Assembly (NCBI GenBank): GCA_000720805.1
Contig: JODI01000007.1
Coordinates: forward strand, 195,818 to 259,817
Origin: Streptomyces violaceoruber
GTDB lineage: Bacteria > Actinomycetota > Actinomycetes > Streptomycetales > Streptomycetaceae
Direction of reading: 5' to 3'
DNA length: 64,000 bases
The position numbers were made by a program, and so were the translations under genes. Numbering within the stretch: position 1 is the stretch's first letter; each line of letters opens with the position of its first letter. A model generated the notes under the pieces. It saw only the letters and a list, made by a program, of their open reading frames with translations, searched no databases and was not told where the DNA came from. Below, one piece after another: positions 52,102 through 60,559 of this stretch.

Positions 52102-53163
52102 ATGACCCAAAGCGCCGCCGACGGAGCGGCTCCCAAGGGGCGCAGTCGACGGAACTTCGCGGGGGTCCGCCCCGTGATGGACGACGTGGCCCGGCTGGCC
52201 GGTGTGTCCAAGCAGACCGTCTCCCGCGTACTCAACGACCACCCCTCCGTCCGCGCCGAGACGCGGGAGGCGGTGCTGGAGGCCATGCGCACGCTCGGTT
52301 ACCGGCCCAGTCGCAGTGCCAGGTCGCTGGCGAGCGGCCGGACGCGGATGCTCGGGGTGATCTCCTTCGACGCGGCCCGCTACGGCCCGGCGTCGATCCT
52401 CACGGCGATCAACACGGCCGCGCAGGACGCCGGCTACCTGGTGAGTTCCATCGCCCTCGACACCGCGGAGCACGACACGGTCGTCGAGGCGGTGGACCGG
52501 CTCTCGGCGGAGGGCGCGGACGGGGTGATCGCGATCGCCCCGCAGCTGTGGGTGGGGCAGGCGCTGGCCGACACCCGCCTGGACATTCCGCTGGTGGTGC
52601 TGGAGAACGGCCTGGACACCGAGACCCCGCTGGTCACCGGTGACTCGCGGGCCGGGGCCCGCAAGGCCACGGACTACCTGCTGCGGCTCGGACACGCGAG
52701 TGTCCTGCACATCGCGGGCCCGACGGGCTGGACCTCCGCCGATCACCGGCTGGTCGGCTGGCGGGCGACGCTGGAGGAGGCGGGCGCCGAGATCCCGGAG
52801 CCGCTCGTGGGCGACTGGAGCGCCGACTCGGGGTACGAGCTGGGCCGTCGGCTGGCCGACCGCCCGGACGTGACGGCCGTGTTCGTGTCCAACGACCAGA
52901 TGGCGCTCGGCGTCCTGCGCGCCTTCCACGAGGCCGGGCGGTCGGTTCCCGGCGACGTCAGCGTCGTCGGTTACGACGACATCCCGGAGGCCGCGCACTT
53001 CCTCCCGCCCCTCACCACGGTCCGGACGGACTTCGCGGAGATCGGCACCCGTTCCCTCCGCCTCCTCCTGAACCGCATCGACGGCTCCGGTGAACCACCC
53101 CGCCCCGAGACCCTCGTTCCGGTCGACCTGGTGATCCGCGCCAGCAGCGGCCCTCCTCGTTGA
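52102..53163 (+). CDS. LacI-family regulator of the beta-galactosidase genes
   Basis: A 353-residue LacI/GalR repressor. The helix-turn-helix is VMDDVARLAGVSKQTVSRVL, the hinge RPSRSARSLASGRTR, and the sensor domain shows MLGVISFDAARYGPASILTA, GDSRAGARKATDYLLRLGHA, VTAVFVSNDQMALGVLRAFH and VSVVGYDDIPEAAHFLPPLT. It probably binds GATGTTACCGGTAACATC at 46317-46334 and responds to galactose or an oligosaccharide. The ATG at 52102 (MTQSAADG) has GAGGA ten bases upstream. The 25 residues before the HTH are basic and variable, as is common in Streptomyces members. Confidence 0.88.
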   Translation: MTQSAADGAAPKGRSRRNFAGVRPVMDDVARLAGVSKQTVSRVLNDHPSVRAETREAVLEAMRTLGYRPSRSARSLASGRTRMLGVISFDAARYGPASILTAINTAAQDAGYLVSSIALDTAEHDTVVEAVDRLSAEGADGVIAIAPQLWVGQALADTRLDIPLVVLENGLDTETPLVTGDSRAGARKATDYLLRLGHASVLHIAGPTGWTSADHRLVGWRATLEEAGAEIPEPLVGDWSADSGYELGRRLADRPDVTAVFVSNDQMALGVLRAFHEAGRSVPGDVSVVGYDDIPEAAHFLPPLTTVRTDFAEIGTRSLRLLLNRIDGSGEPPRPETLVPVDLVIRASSGPPR

Positions 53164-53238
53164 CGGCTCGGCCGTGCCGTCGGTCATGCAGAATGTGGGC
53201 CCGGGGCCGGTCCCGGGGCCGATTCCGTGGGGGGACTT

Positions 53239-54222
53239 GTGCTGTTGCTCGATCTCGACTCCGTGGCGCCGCGCGAGCGGGCGGAGGCGTTCCACCACGC
53301 TCTGACGGATTCGTCGGTGCCCAACGACGTCTTCCACGAGGAGCCCGAGGCGGGCATGCACGCACGCATGAATGTGTGGCGGGTGGGCGGCCTGGACCTC
53401 TTCGCGACCCGTAACTCGGGCTTCGAGGTGCGGCGGACGCAGCGGCACGTACGCCACCATCGCAGCCGTCCGGTGGTCTCCGTCTCGCTCCAGCCCGAAG
53501 GGCTCCACCGCGCCGAAGTCGCGGGCCGGCGCCAGTTGTTGGGCCCGGACGACATCTGCGTCTTCCACGAACTGTCGCCCCGGGTGTACGGCTGGTCCGG
53601 CGACGGCGCCTCCCAGTCGATGATGTTCGACATGGACCGACTCGGTGTGCCGGTGGAGACGGTGGTGAGGGCTTCCCTGCGGCTGCGCGCCAGTCCGCTG
53701 CACGACCTCGTGCTGGAGCATCTGCGGGGCGTGTGGCGCGACCCGGACCGGCTCCGGACCGATCCCGGCGCCCAGGCGCTCGCCGCGGGCACCACCGAAC
53801 TCGTCCGCGCGCTGCTGCTCTCGGCCGCGCACGCCGAGGAGGCCGCCCCGGTCCGGTCGGTCATGGACGACACCCTGCTGACCCGGGTCAGGGCGTACGC
53901 CCGGCGGCACCTCGGGGACCGAGGGCTGACACCCGAGCGGATCGCCGCCGAGCATGCGATCTCGGTGCGCCGTCTCTACCTCCTGCTGAGCGACGCGGGC
54001 CTCAGCCTGGAGCAGTGGCTCATCACCGAACGGCTCGCCAAAGCACGGCGGATGCTGGCCTCCGCACGCTACGACCGCCTCACCGTCGCGGCCGTCGCCG
54101 CCCGGTGCGGATTCAGCAGCCCCAGCCACTTCAGCCGCCGCTTCCAGGCCGCGTACGGGATGTCCCCGAGCGAATGGCGACGCCACCACGGCGACGGCGT
54201 GGGCGTCGACGAGCCGAGCTGA
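53239..54222 (+). CDS. AraC-family transcriptional regulator
   Basis: A 327-residue regulator. The N-terminal two thirds is an AraC-binding-like cupin domain (NVWRVGGLDLFATRNSGFEV, VSVSLQPEGLHRAEVAGRRQ, GPDDICVFHELSPRVYGWSG). The C-terminal 100 residues hold two helix-turn-helix units (LTPERIAAEHAISVRRLYLL and LTVAAVAARCGFSSPSHFSR, RRFQAAYGMSPSEWRR). Start GTG 53239 after GGGGGGA is preferred over GTG 53227. First of three AraC proteins within 5 kb. Target unknown; the convergent hydrolase gene 41 bases downstream is a candidate by position only. Confidence 0.87.
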   Translation: MLLLDLDSVAPRERAEAFHHALTDSSVPNDVFHEEPEAGMHARMNVWRVGGLDLFATRNSGFEVRRTQRHVRHHRSRPVVSVSLQPEGLHRAEVAGRRQLLGPDDICVFHELSPRVYGWSGDGASQSMMFDMDRLGVPVETVVRASLRLRASPLHDLVLEHLRGVWRDPDRLRTDPGAQALAAGTTELVRALLLSAAHAEEAAPVRSVMDDTLLTRVRAYARRHLGDRGLTPERIAAEHAISVRRLYLLLSDAGLSLEQWLITERLAKARRMLASARYDRLTVAAVAARCGFSSPSHFSRRFQAAYGMSPSEWRRHHGDGVGVDEPS

Positions 54223-54263
54223 GCCGACCAGCTGGGCCGGGTCCTCCCGGCCCTCCCGGGCCC

Positions 54264-55247
54264 TCAGGCCGCGTGCAACGCGGCATGCAGGGTGTCCGTC
54301 ACCTGGATCCGGGCCGCCCTGGACGCGTCCGTGTCCCGGAGCAGGTCGAAGACGACGAAGCCGTGGATCGTGCCGTGGTAGCGGGCCGACACGACGGAGA
54401 CGTCCGCCTCTCGCAGGCGTGCCGCGTACGCCTCGCCCTCGTCACGCAGGACATCCGCCTCGGCAGTCAGGACGAGTGCCGGCGGCAGACCGCGAAGGCG
54501 GCGGATGGGGGCACGCAGCGGGGAGACGGTCCCCTGGTCCCGGGTGTCCGGGTCAGGGGCGTACTGCTGCCAGTAGCCGTGCATGGCGGCGCTGTTCAGG
54601 AAGTACCCGTCCGCGAACTGCCGGTAGGACGGCGTGTCCATCGCCGCGTCGGTGACCGGACAGATCAGCACCTGGTGCCTCAGGCGTGGTCCGCCGCGTT
54701 CCCGGGCCAGGAGGGTGAGGGCGGCGGCGTGCTGGGCGCCCGCGCTGACGCCGACGACCGCCATGCGGGTCCCGTCCAAGCGGCATTCCGCCCCATGCCG
54801 GGCGAGCCATCGGGCGACGGTGTACGCCCGTTCGACGGCGCCGGGGTGGCGGGCGTCCTCCGGGACGTCGTACTCGGGCACGACCACGGCGGCGTCCGCG
54901 CCGAGGACCAGGTCGGCCACGAGTTGCCGGTGTGCGTACGCGTCGGTCATCATCCAGCCCAGACCGTGCAGGTACAGCACCACCGGCAGGGGTTCGTCGC
55001 TGCCGGCCGGGCGCAGGATCCGTATCCGGATGCGGTGGCTGTCGCTGCCGGGCAGGGCCAGCCACTCCTCGTCGACGTCGGGTTCCTCGCGGCCGCCGCC
55101 GTTCCAGAGGGCGGCCATGCGCGCCCGGGAGACGGCGGTGCCGGCGGACGGGGAAGCGGGCCAGGTGTGCGCGGCCACGAAGTCCCGCGTCCGGCGCTCG
55201 AGCACGGGCGTCGCCCGAAAGGCGGGAACGTCTTCTTCCACTTCCAC
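54264..55247 (-). CDS. Alpha/beta hydrolase of the hormone-sensitive-lipase family
   Basis: A 327-residue esterase-like protein. LPVVLYLHGLGWMMTDAYAH is the HGGGW-type oxyanion loop (HGLGW here), VVVPEYDVPED follows, MAVVGVSAGAQHAAAL holds the nucleophile Ser (GxSAG), and YHGTIHGFVVFD carries the catalytic His. Acid residue Asp in LTAEADVLRDEGE. The family hydrolyses short acyl esters. The GTG at 55247 is chosen since AGGAG lies six bases upstream; the long frame beyond it is Arg/Pro shadow. Divergent from the AraC gene at 55593, which could control it. Confidence 0.86.
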   Translation of the reverse strand: MEVEEDVPAFRATPVLERRTRDFVAAHTWPASPSAGTAVSRARMAALWNGGGREEPDVDEEWLALPGSDSHRIRIRILRPAGSDEPLPVVLYLHGLGWMMTDAYAHRQLVADLVLGADAAVVVPEYDVPEDARHPGAVERAYTVARWLARHGAECRLDGTRMAVVGVSAGAQHAAALTLLARERGGPRLRHQVLICPVTDAAMDTPSYRQFADGYFLNSAAMHGYWQQYAPDPDTRDQGTVSPLRAPIRRLRGLPPALVLTAEADVLRDEGEAYAARLREADVSVVSARYHGTIHGFVVFDLLRDTDASRAARIQVTDTLHAALHAA

Positions 55248-55592
55248 GGGTACTCCTGCGCGGGGGCGATTCACGGGACCGTTCGAGGGGGCGGTTGCGC
55301 ACCCACGGCCGGGCGCGCGGGCGCGGTGCCGGAAGCGGCTCTGCCGACACGCAGAGTTCACCCTAGGGGGCCGCCGACGTGAAACGGGCGGGGCCCCCGC
55401 ACGCGTCTGTGCCGCTGCGTGCACACTTCGAAGCCGACCGGGCCCTTCTTCCGCCCGTGCCGCGAAGTGCAGTCATTTGACCTAACACCCCTCCCGCCGG
55501 CCGTCGCAGACTCGCGACAGGACGGTGGAGAGCGGTGACCGTCCCCGCTCGCGCACCGCGCACCGGTTCCGGGACGGCTGAAGGGAGCCCTC
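55248..55592. other. Divergent intergenic region (hydrolase/AraC)
   Basis: About 345 bases without a gene, serving as the control region for the leftward hydrolase and the rightward AraC gene. TTGACC at 55477-55482 could be a -35 box for the AraC gene; no good -10 partner is seen. No palindrome longer than a few bases was noticed. Confidence 0.5.
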
Positions 55593-56687
55593 GTGAGTGC
55601 TCGACAGGATTCGCCCTACTCGCCGGGCGACGACGCGTCCACCGACGTGGCGGCGGGCCTCTGCCGGTGGCTGGCCCCCGTCGTGGAGCGCACGGGCCAT
55701 GAGAACCGTGTCGACGGGTCCGTGACAGTGCATCACTTCGGTTACGTACGCATGATCACCTGCGTGTCCGGGCCGCTTCGTGTGACGCGAGACCCGCGCC
55801 CGGCCGCCCCGGAAACCGACGGTTCGGTCGCCGTGCTCGCCCCGTCGAACGCGGCCGTGCGCCTCGCCCAGGACGGCCGTGGTACCCGTGTGGACCGCGG
55901 GCAGTTGGCCCTGGTCGACCTGCGTCGGCCGTTCTCCGTCGAACAACAGCAGGTCGGGCAAGACCAACTGGCCCAGCAGGGGCAGCAGTCGCAGCAGAGG
56001 CAGCAAGATCGCGAGGTGCGGGGTGCCGCACCGCGCGGACCTGCCCGGATGCTCTTCTTCCGGCTGCCCGTCCACGCGCTGCACGTTCCCGCGGCGACCC
56101 TGCACCACGTCACCGCCCGCGCCGTCGTCCCCTCGGCGGGGGCCGGCACGGTCTTGGCGCCCCTGCTGCGGCACCTGGACGAGTCGGCGCCACGGATACC
56201 CGCGGCGGTCGGTGAGCGGTTCGGCGGGATCGTCACCGATCTGGTGGCCGCTCTGGCCGAGGAGCTCGCCGAGGACGCGGACGGGCCGCCGGAGACGGGC
56301 CGCCATCGGCTGGTCGTGACGATCCGCCGGTACATCGACCGGAATCTCGGCGACCCCGACCTGTCCGCGGAGCGCATCGCCCGGGCGCACCTCATCTCGG
56401 TCCGCTATCTGCACCGCCTCTTCGAAGGCGAGCAGGTCACGGTGGGCAGGCTGATCCAGCGCCTGCGGATCGAGCAGTGCGCCCGGGAGCTCTCCCGGCG
56501 GGGGCGGGTCGGCCCGTCCCTCTCCGTGGTGGCGGCCCGCTGGGGTTTCCGCAGCACGGCGCACTTCAGCCGGGCCTTCAAGGCAGTCCACGGGTGTGCG
56601 CCGCAGCAGTGGCGCCGGCTGGCGGTCGCCGCCGCCGAGGAGCCGGCCGACCGGTCAGACGTCGAGGCTCCCGGCCGCCTGTCCTGA
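55593..56687 (+). CDS. AraC-family regulator with a Gln-rich linker
   Basis: A 364-residue regulator. An AraC-binding-like N-domain (DGSVTVHHFGYVRMITCVSG, GSVAVLAPSNAAV, VDLRRPFSVE) is interrupted near residue 118 by a Gln-rich stretch (EQQQVGQDQLAQQGQQSQQ) and resumes (ARMLFFRLPVHALHVP). The C-terminal helix-turn-helix pair is LSAERIARAHLISVRYLHRL and VVAARWGFRSTAHFSRAFKA. GTG at 55593 has AAGGGAG upstream. Its 3' end overlaps by 33 bases with that of a converging AraC paralogue. The Gln insertion lies in what should be a beta-barrel loop. Confidence 0.86.
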   Translation: MSARQDSPYSPGDDASTDVAAGLCRWLAPVVERTGHENRVDGSVTVHHFGYVRMITCVSGPLRVTRDPRPAAPETDGSVAVLAPSNAAVRLAQDGRGTRVDRGQLALVDLRRPFSVEQQQVGQDQLAQQGQQSQQRQQDREVRGAAPRGPARMLFFRLPVHALHVPAATLHHVTARAVVPSAGAGTVLAPLLRHLDESAPRIPAAVGERFGGIVTDLVAALAEELAEDADGPPETGRHRLVVTIRRYIDRNLGDPDLSAERIARAHLISVRYLHRLFEGEQVTVGRLIQRLRIEQCARELSRRGRVGPSLSVVAARWGFRSTAHFSRAFKAVHGCAPQQWRRLAVAAAEEPADRSDVEAPGRLS

Positions 56688-57545
56688 CGGCCGGGTCCGG
56701 CCGTCCCGCCAGTCGCTCGGTGCGATGCCGTACGCCGCCCGGAAGCTGCGGCTGAAGTGCGAGGCGCTGGCGAAGCCCCAGCGTCTGGCGACCGCCGCCA
56801 CCGTGATGTCCCCGCGTCCGGGCCTGGCCAGTTCCCGTCGTGCCTCCTCCAGTCGGCGGTGCTGGATCCACCGGCCGACCGTGCTGCCCTGGTCCTCGAA
56901 GAGCCGGTGCAGGTAGCGCAGGGAGATGTGCTGGGCCGCGGCGACGCTCGCGGGCGTCAGGTTCCGGTCCCACAGGTGCGCGTCGATGTGCGCGCGCAGC
57001 CGCCGAACGAGTGCCTCACGCTCCCGGCCATGGTCCTTCGGCCCGGGACCCAGGTCCTCCGCGGCGGCCAGCAGGGCGATCAACTCGGCGATGCTGCCGC
57101 TGAGTCGCAGTGCCGTGGCCGACGACTGGTGGGGGGCGGCGGCGAGTTGCCGCAGGAGGCCGCCGAGCAGCGGCGCAACGGGGCCGTCGGCGAACGGCGG
57201 CCGGTCCGCCAGAACCCGTACCTGCCGGTCGGTGAGCGTGAGCGCGTGCCGCGGGATCCGTACGAGGTGCAGGACGAAGTCCTCCGACTGGTGCAGGGCG
57301 AAGGGCTCGGCTCCGTCGCAGAGGAAGAGATCGTCGGGGCGGCAGACCTCGGTGGTCCCCCGCCGGTCGAGTGCCGCCCGGCCGGTGGTGTGCAGGCCGA
57401 GGAGCAGGTACGGGCGGGTGGCGGCCTCGGGGATGTGGACGATGGGCCGTGCCGCTCCGCGATACGTGGTCACCTGGAGGAACCCGAGGGTGCGGGTGTC
57501 GCCCGGGTGGGCGGTATCGGCGGGTGCGGGCATCGTCAGGCTCAT
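56655..57545 (-). CDS. AraC-family transcriptional regulator
   Basis: A 296-residue AraC protein. The N-domain has RPYLLLGLHTTGRAALDRRG, CRPDDLFLCDGAEPFALHQS and DFVLHLVRIPRHALTLTDRQ; the C-terminal DNA-binding part has LTPASVAAAQHISLRYLHRL and ITVAAVARRWGFASASHFSR. ISLRYLHRLFEDQGSTVGRW matches the ISVRYLHRLFEGEQVTVGR of the converging gene, so the pair are paralogues placed tail to tail. ATG at 57545 opens MSLTMPAPADTAHPGD. Target unknown. Confidence 0.87.
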   Translation of the reverse strand: MSLTMPAPADTAHPGDTRTLGFLQVTTYRGAARPIVHIPEAATRPYLLLGLHTTGRAALDRRGTTEVCRPDDLFLCDGAEPFALHQSEDFVLHLVRIPRHALTLTDRQVRVLADRPPFADGPVAPLLGGLLRQLAAAPHQSSATALRLSGSIAELIALLAAAEDLGPGPKDHGREREALVRRLRAHIDAHLWDRNLTPASVAAAQHISLRYLHRLFEDQGSTVGRWIQHRRLEEARRELARPGRGDITVAAVARRWGFASASHFSRSFRAAYGIAPSDWRDGRTRPSGQAAGSLDV

Positions 57546-57696
57546 TCGGCCCCCTGGTCGGCGCGGTGGATTCGGTTGCCGGGACGGTCGCGGCGGCGAG
57601 GGCCCGCGCTCGGCGGGCGGGCCCCCTGGGTTCAGCGTGCGGTGGTCGCGTCGCTGGTGGGAGGCGGTACGGCGATCTCTGCGGCGAGAGGCAAGA

Positions 57697-57708
57697 ACCG
57701 TGCACGGT
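57697..57708. promoter_or_regulatory. Perfect 12-bp palindrome before the first LAL gene
   Basis: ACCGTGCACGGT, in the 287-bp gap between the divergent AraC and LAL genes, 125 bases before the LAL start. Possible operator; otherwise nothing was recognised in this gap. Confidence 0.4.
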
Positions 57709-57832
57709 CAGGCAACGGGTCGGTGTCATGGTGGTGCGGGGAGGCACGCCGCGACCAGTCGGCGCGGGGATGGGACGACGCCATAGGACGCGGCTGCCAA
57801 TCGCGGCGCCGACGAGGTGGGAAGAGAGCACC

Positions 57833-60559
57833 GTGGGGGAAGCCATCGGGGGCGGTCCGGACGAGACGCCGCTCGTGGGGCGCCGACGCGAACGCGCGGA
57901 GCTGGAGCGGGCCTTGGAGAGCGCGCGGTCCGGCGCCGGCGGCTCGGCGACCGTGCTGCGGGGCGACGCCGGCATCGGGAAGACCGCGTTGCTCGACTGG
58001 ACGGCCGCCCGCGCCGCCCGCGACGGCTTCACCGTGCTGCGCGCGGAGGGCGGTGAGTCGGAGGTCGGTATCGCCTTCGGGGCGCTGCACCACGTACTGC
58101 GCCCGCTGCGGGAGAACTCACGCGCGCTGTCCGGCCGGCAGCGGCTCGCCCTCGAACGGGCCCTCGGCCTGCGGGACGGGCTGCCGCCGAGCGGTTTCAT
58201 GGTCGGCGCCTCCGCGCTGACCCTGCTGGCGGAGGAGGCACGCCGCCGTCCGGTGCTGCTCCTGGTGGACGACCTGCACTGGGTGGACTCCTCCAGTGCC
58301 GCCGTGTTCGTGTTCCTCCACCAGCGCATCGCCGACCTGCGCGCGGTGATGGTGTGCGCGAGCCGGCCCCACGGGCCCGCGCTGGAGGGGTGGCCCGCGC
58401 ATCCGGTGGACGTCGAGGCGCTGTCCGGTGAGGATGCCCGTACGCTGCTGCGGCAGTGGCACCCGGAACTCGCGGCCTCGACCGCGCAGCGGGTGATGGA
58501 GGAGGCCGCGGGCAACCCCCTGGCCCTGGCCGAACTGCCGTGCCAGTTGGCGGACGAGCACCGCAAGGGCCTCGCGCCGCTCCCGGAACGGCTGCCGTTG
58601 GGCCGGCGGCTGGAAGACCTGTTCGTACGACGGCTGCGCTCGCTCCCCGCGGACGCCGCACGGCTGCTGCTGCTCACCGCACTGGACGGCAGCGCCGGAC
58701 GCGGTGTCACCGGGGCACCCTCCGAGGACGGCACGGAACGGGTCCTCGGCGGCATCGAGGCGAGCGGGCTGGCCCGGCTGGACCGCACCGGGCGGCTGGT
58801 CTTCCGGCATCCGCTGGTGCGCAGCGCCGTGATCGCCTCCGCCTCCGCGGCCGAACAGCGGGCGGCCCACCGCACGTTGGCGGGACGGCTGAGGGCGGAC
58901 GACCCGCGCCGGCTGCTGCACGAGGCCTCCGCCGCCGAGGGACCCGCCGAACCGCTCGCCGTGCGCCTGGCGGAGGCCGGGACCCGCATCGCACTGCGCG
59001 GCGGTGACGCGGAAGGGGCACTCCTGCTGGACCGCGCGGCGGCCCTGAGCCTCGACGCGGAGGACCGGATCCGCCGGCTCACCTGGGCGGCCGTCATGTC
59101 GGCCCGGGGCGGGCGCCTGGCGTACGCGGCCCGACTGGTGCGGGAACTGAGGCGCGGCCCGGTGCCGGAGGACGTCGCCCCGTTGTTCGCCTACGCGGTC
59201 GTCTACGTCGACCAGAGTCACCATGTCGACTTCGCGTCGTCGTTCTCCCTGCTGCCCCGTGCCCTGGCCACCCTGACCGCGCCCGGCGCCCCGGACTTCG
59301 GCGACCTCGTCGAGCAGATGTTCTTCAAGCTGCTGCTGGCGTCCGTGTACACGGGCGACCGCCGGGGGTGGGAGGCCCTGGAGCGACATCGGGACCACGT
59401 CTCCCCCGCCGCCCGGCTGTGCCTGCGCGCCTGGGCGGATCCGCCGCGCTCGGCACACGGAACGGAGGACGAACTGCGGGCTCTGGTGGCGCGGTCGGCC
59501 GACCGTCGGGAAGCGGGCGGTGCCTGGCTGTTGCTGTGGGCGGCCTCGGCGGTGGACGCCGCCGACGAGGACCTGCGGCGGCTGTTCGGCCAGCAGCACG
59601 CGTACGCCACCCAGGGGTCGGTGGCGAAGGCGAGGTGCTATCAGGCCTATCTGTACGGCCGTTGGGATGCCGCCGAGGACTGTCTGCGGGAGGCCGACAC
59701 CGCGGAGGAACTCGGCTATCACTGCAACGCCCTGCTGTTTTGGCACTATCACGCCCACTTCCTCGCGGGCCGCGGTGACGAGCGGGGGCTGCGCGAGGTG
59801 CGGGCACGGATCGGGTCGGCGGCCTCGCGGGCGCGGATGCGGTTCGTCACGGACCATCTGGACCACCTCGACGCCCTGGTCGCGTTGGCGCACGGGCGCC
59901 ATGAGGAGGCGTACGCGCGGCTGCGCCGGCTGATGGCGCCGGGCGAGCTGCCGCGCGGGCTGTCCTGGTTCCACCTGCCGTTCTTCGACTTCGTCGTCGC
60001 GAGTCTGGGCTGCGGCCGTCGGGCCGAGGCACTGGCCCATGTCGCGGCCGGGCGGGCGGCGCGGATGGACACCGTCTCCACGCACCACGCCTTCCTGCTG
60101 GCCGCGGCGACCGCGCTGACCGCCGACGACGACGGCGCGGAGGCGGCCTACGCGGCCGCCTACGCCGTGCCGGGCTCCGGCCGGTGGGTCCTCGGCCTGG
60201 CCCGCCTGCGGCTGGCGCACGGCTCCTGGCTGCGCCGCCAGGGGCGGCCGGCCGAGGCGGGTGATCTGCTGCGTGCCGCGTGCCGGGTCTTCGGCGAGCT
60301 GCGGGCCGCACCCTGGGAGGAGCGGTGCCGGGCCGAACTGCGCGCCGCCGACCGCTCGCCGCGGGCGCCCCGCTGCGCTGTACTCACGGCACAGGAGCTG
60401 CGGATCGCGCACCTCGTCGCCACCGGGCTGACAAACAAGGAGATCGGTGCCGCCCTGGACCTGTCCCCCCGCACGATCGCGTCCCACCTGTACCGCATCT
60501 TCCCCAAACTGGGGATCACCTCGCGGGCGGCTCTGGCCCGGGCGCTGCCGACCGGCTGA
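57833..60559 (+). CDS. LAL-type LuxR-family regulator (ATPase plus HTH)
   Basis: A 908-residue STAND-like regulator. LVGRRRERAELERALES opens the AAA/NACHT-like ATPase, Walker A is GDAGIGKT at residues 44-51, and Walker B is VLLLVDDLHW near 141-150. A long helical, TPR-like middle follows. The C-terminal 65 residues are a LuxR helix-turn-helix (LTAQELRIAHLVATGLTNKE, IGAALDLSPRTIASHLYRIF). LAL proteins (MalT relatives) are pathway-specific activators in many Streptomyces clusters. GTG at 57833 follows GGAAGAGAG. Its 3' end overlaps a converging LAL paralogue by 44 bases. No biosynthetic genes lie in the window. Confidence 0.9.
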   Translation: MGEAIGGGPDETPLVGRRRERAELERALESARSGAGGSATVLRGDAGIGKTALLDWTAARAARDGFTVLRAEGGESEVGIAFGALHHVLRPLRENSRALSGRQRLALERALGLRDGLPPSGFMVGASALTLLAEEARRRPVLLLVDDLHWVDSSSAAVFVFLHQRIADLRAVMVCASRPHGPALEGWPAHPVDVEALSGEDARTLLRQWHPELAASTAQRVMEEAAGNPLALAELPCQLADEHRKGLAPLPERLPLGRRLEDLFVRRLRSLPADAARLLLLTALDGSAGRGVTGAPSEDGTERVLGGIEASGLARLDRTGRLVFRHPLVRSAVIASASAAEQRAAHRTLAGRLRADDPRRLLHEASAAEGPAEPLAVRLAEAGTRIALRGGDAEGALLLDRAAALSLDAEDRIRRLTWAAVMSARGGRLAYAARLVRELRRGPVPEDVAPLFAYAVVYVDQSHHVDFASSFSLLPRALATLTAPGAPDFGDLVEQMFFKLLLASVYTGDRRGWEALERHRDHVSPAARLCLRAWADPPRSAHGTEDELRALVARSADRREAGGAWLLLWAASAVDAADEDLRRLFGQQHAYATQGSVAKARCYQAYLYGRWDAAEDCLREADTAEELGYHCNALLFWHYHAHFLAGRGDERGLREVRARIGSAASRARMRFVTDHLDHLDALVALAHGRHEEAYARLRRLMAPGELPRGLSWFHLPFFDFVVASLGCGRRAEALAHVAAGRAARMDTVSTHHAFLLAAATALTADDDGAEAAYAAAYAVPGSGRWVLGLARLRLAHGSWLRRQGRPAEAGDLLRAACRVFGELRAAPWEERCRAELRAADRSPRAPRCAVLTAQELRIAHLVATGLTNKEIGAALDLSPRTIASHLYRIFPKLGITSRAALARALPTG

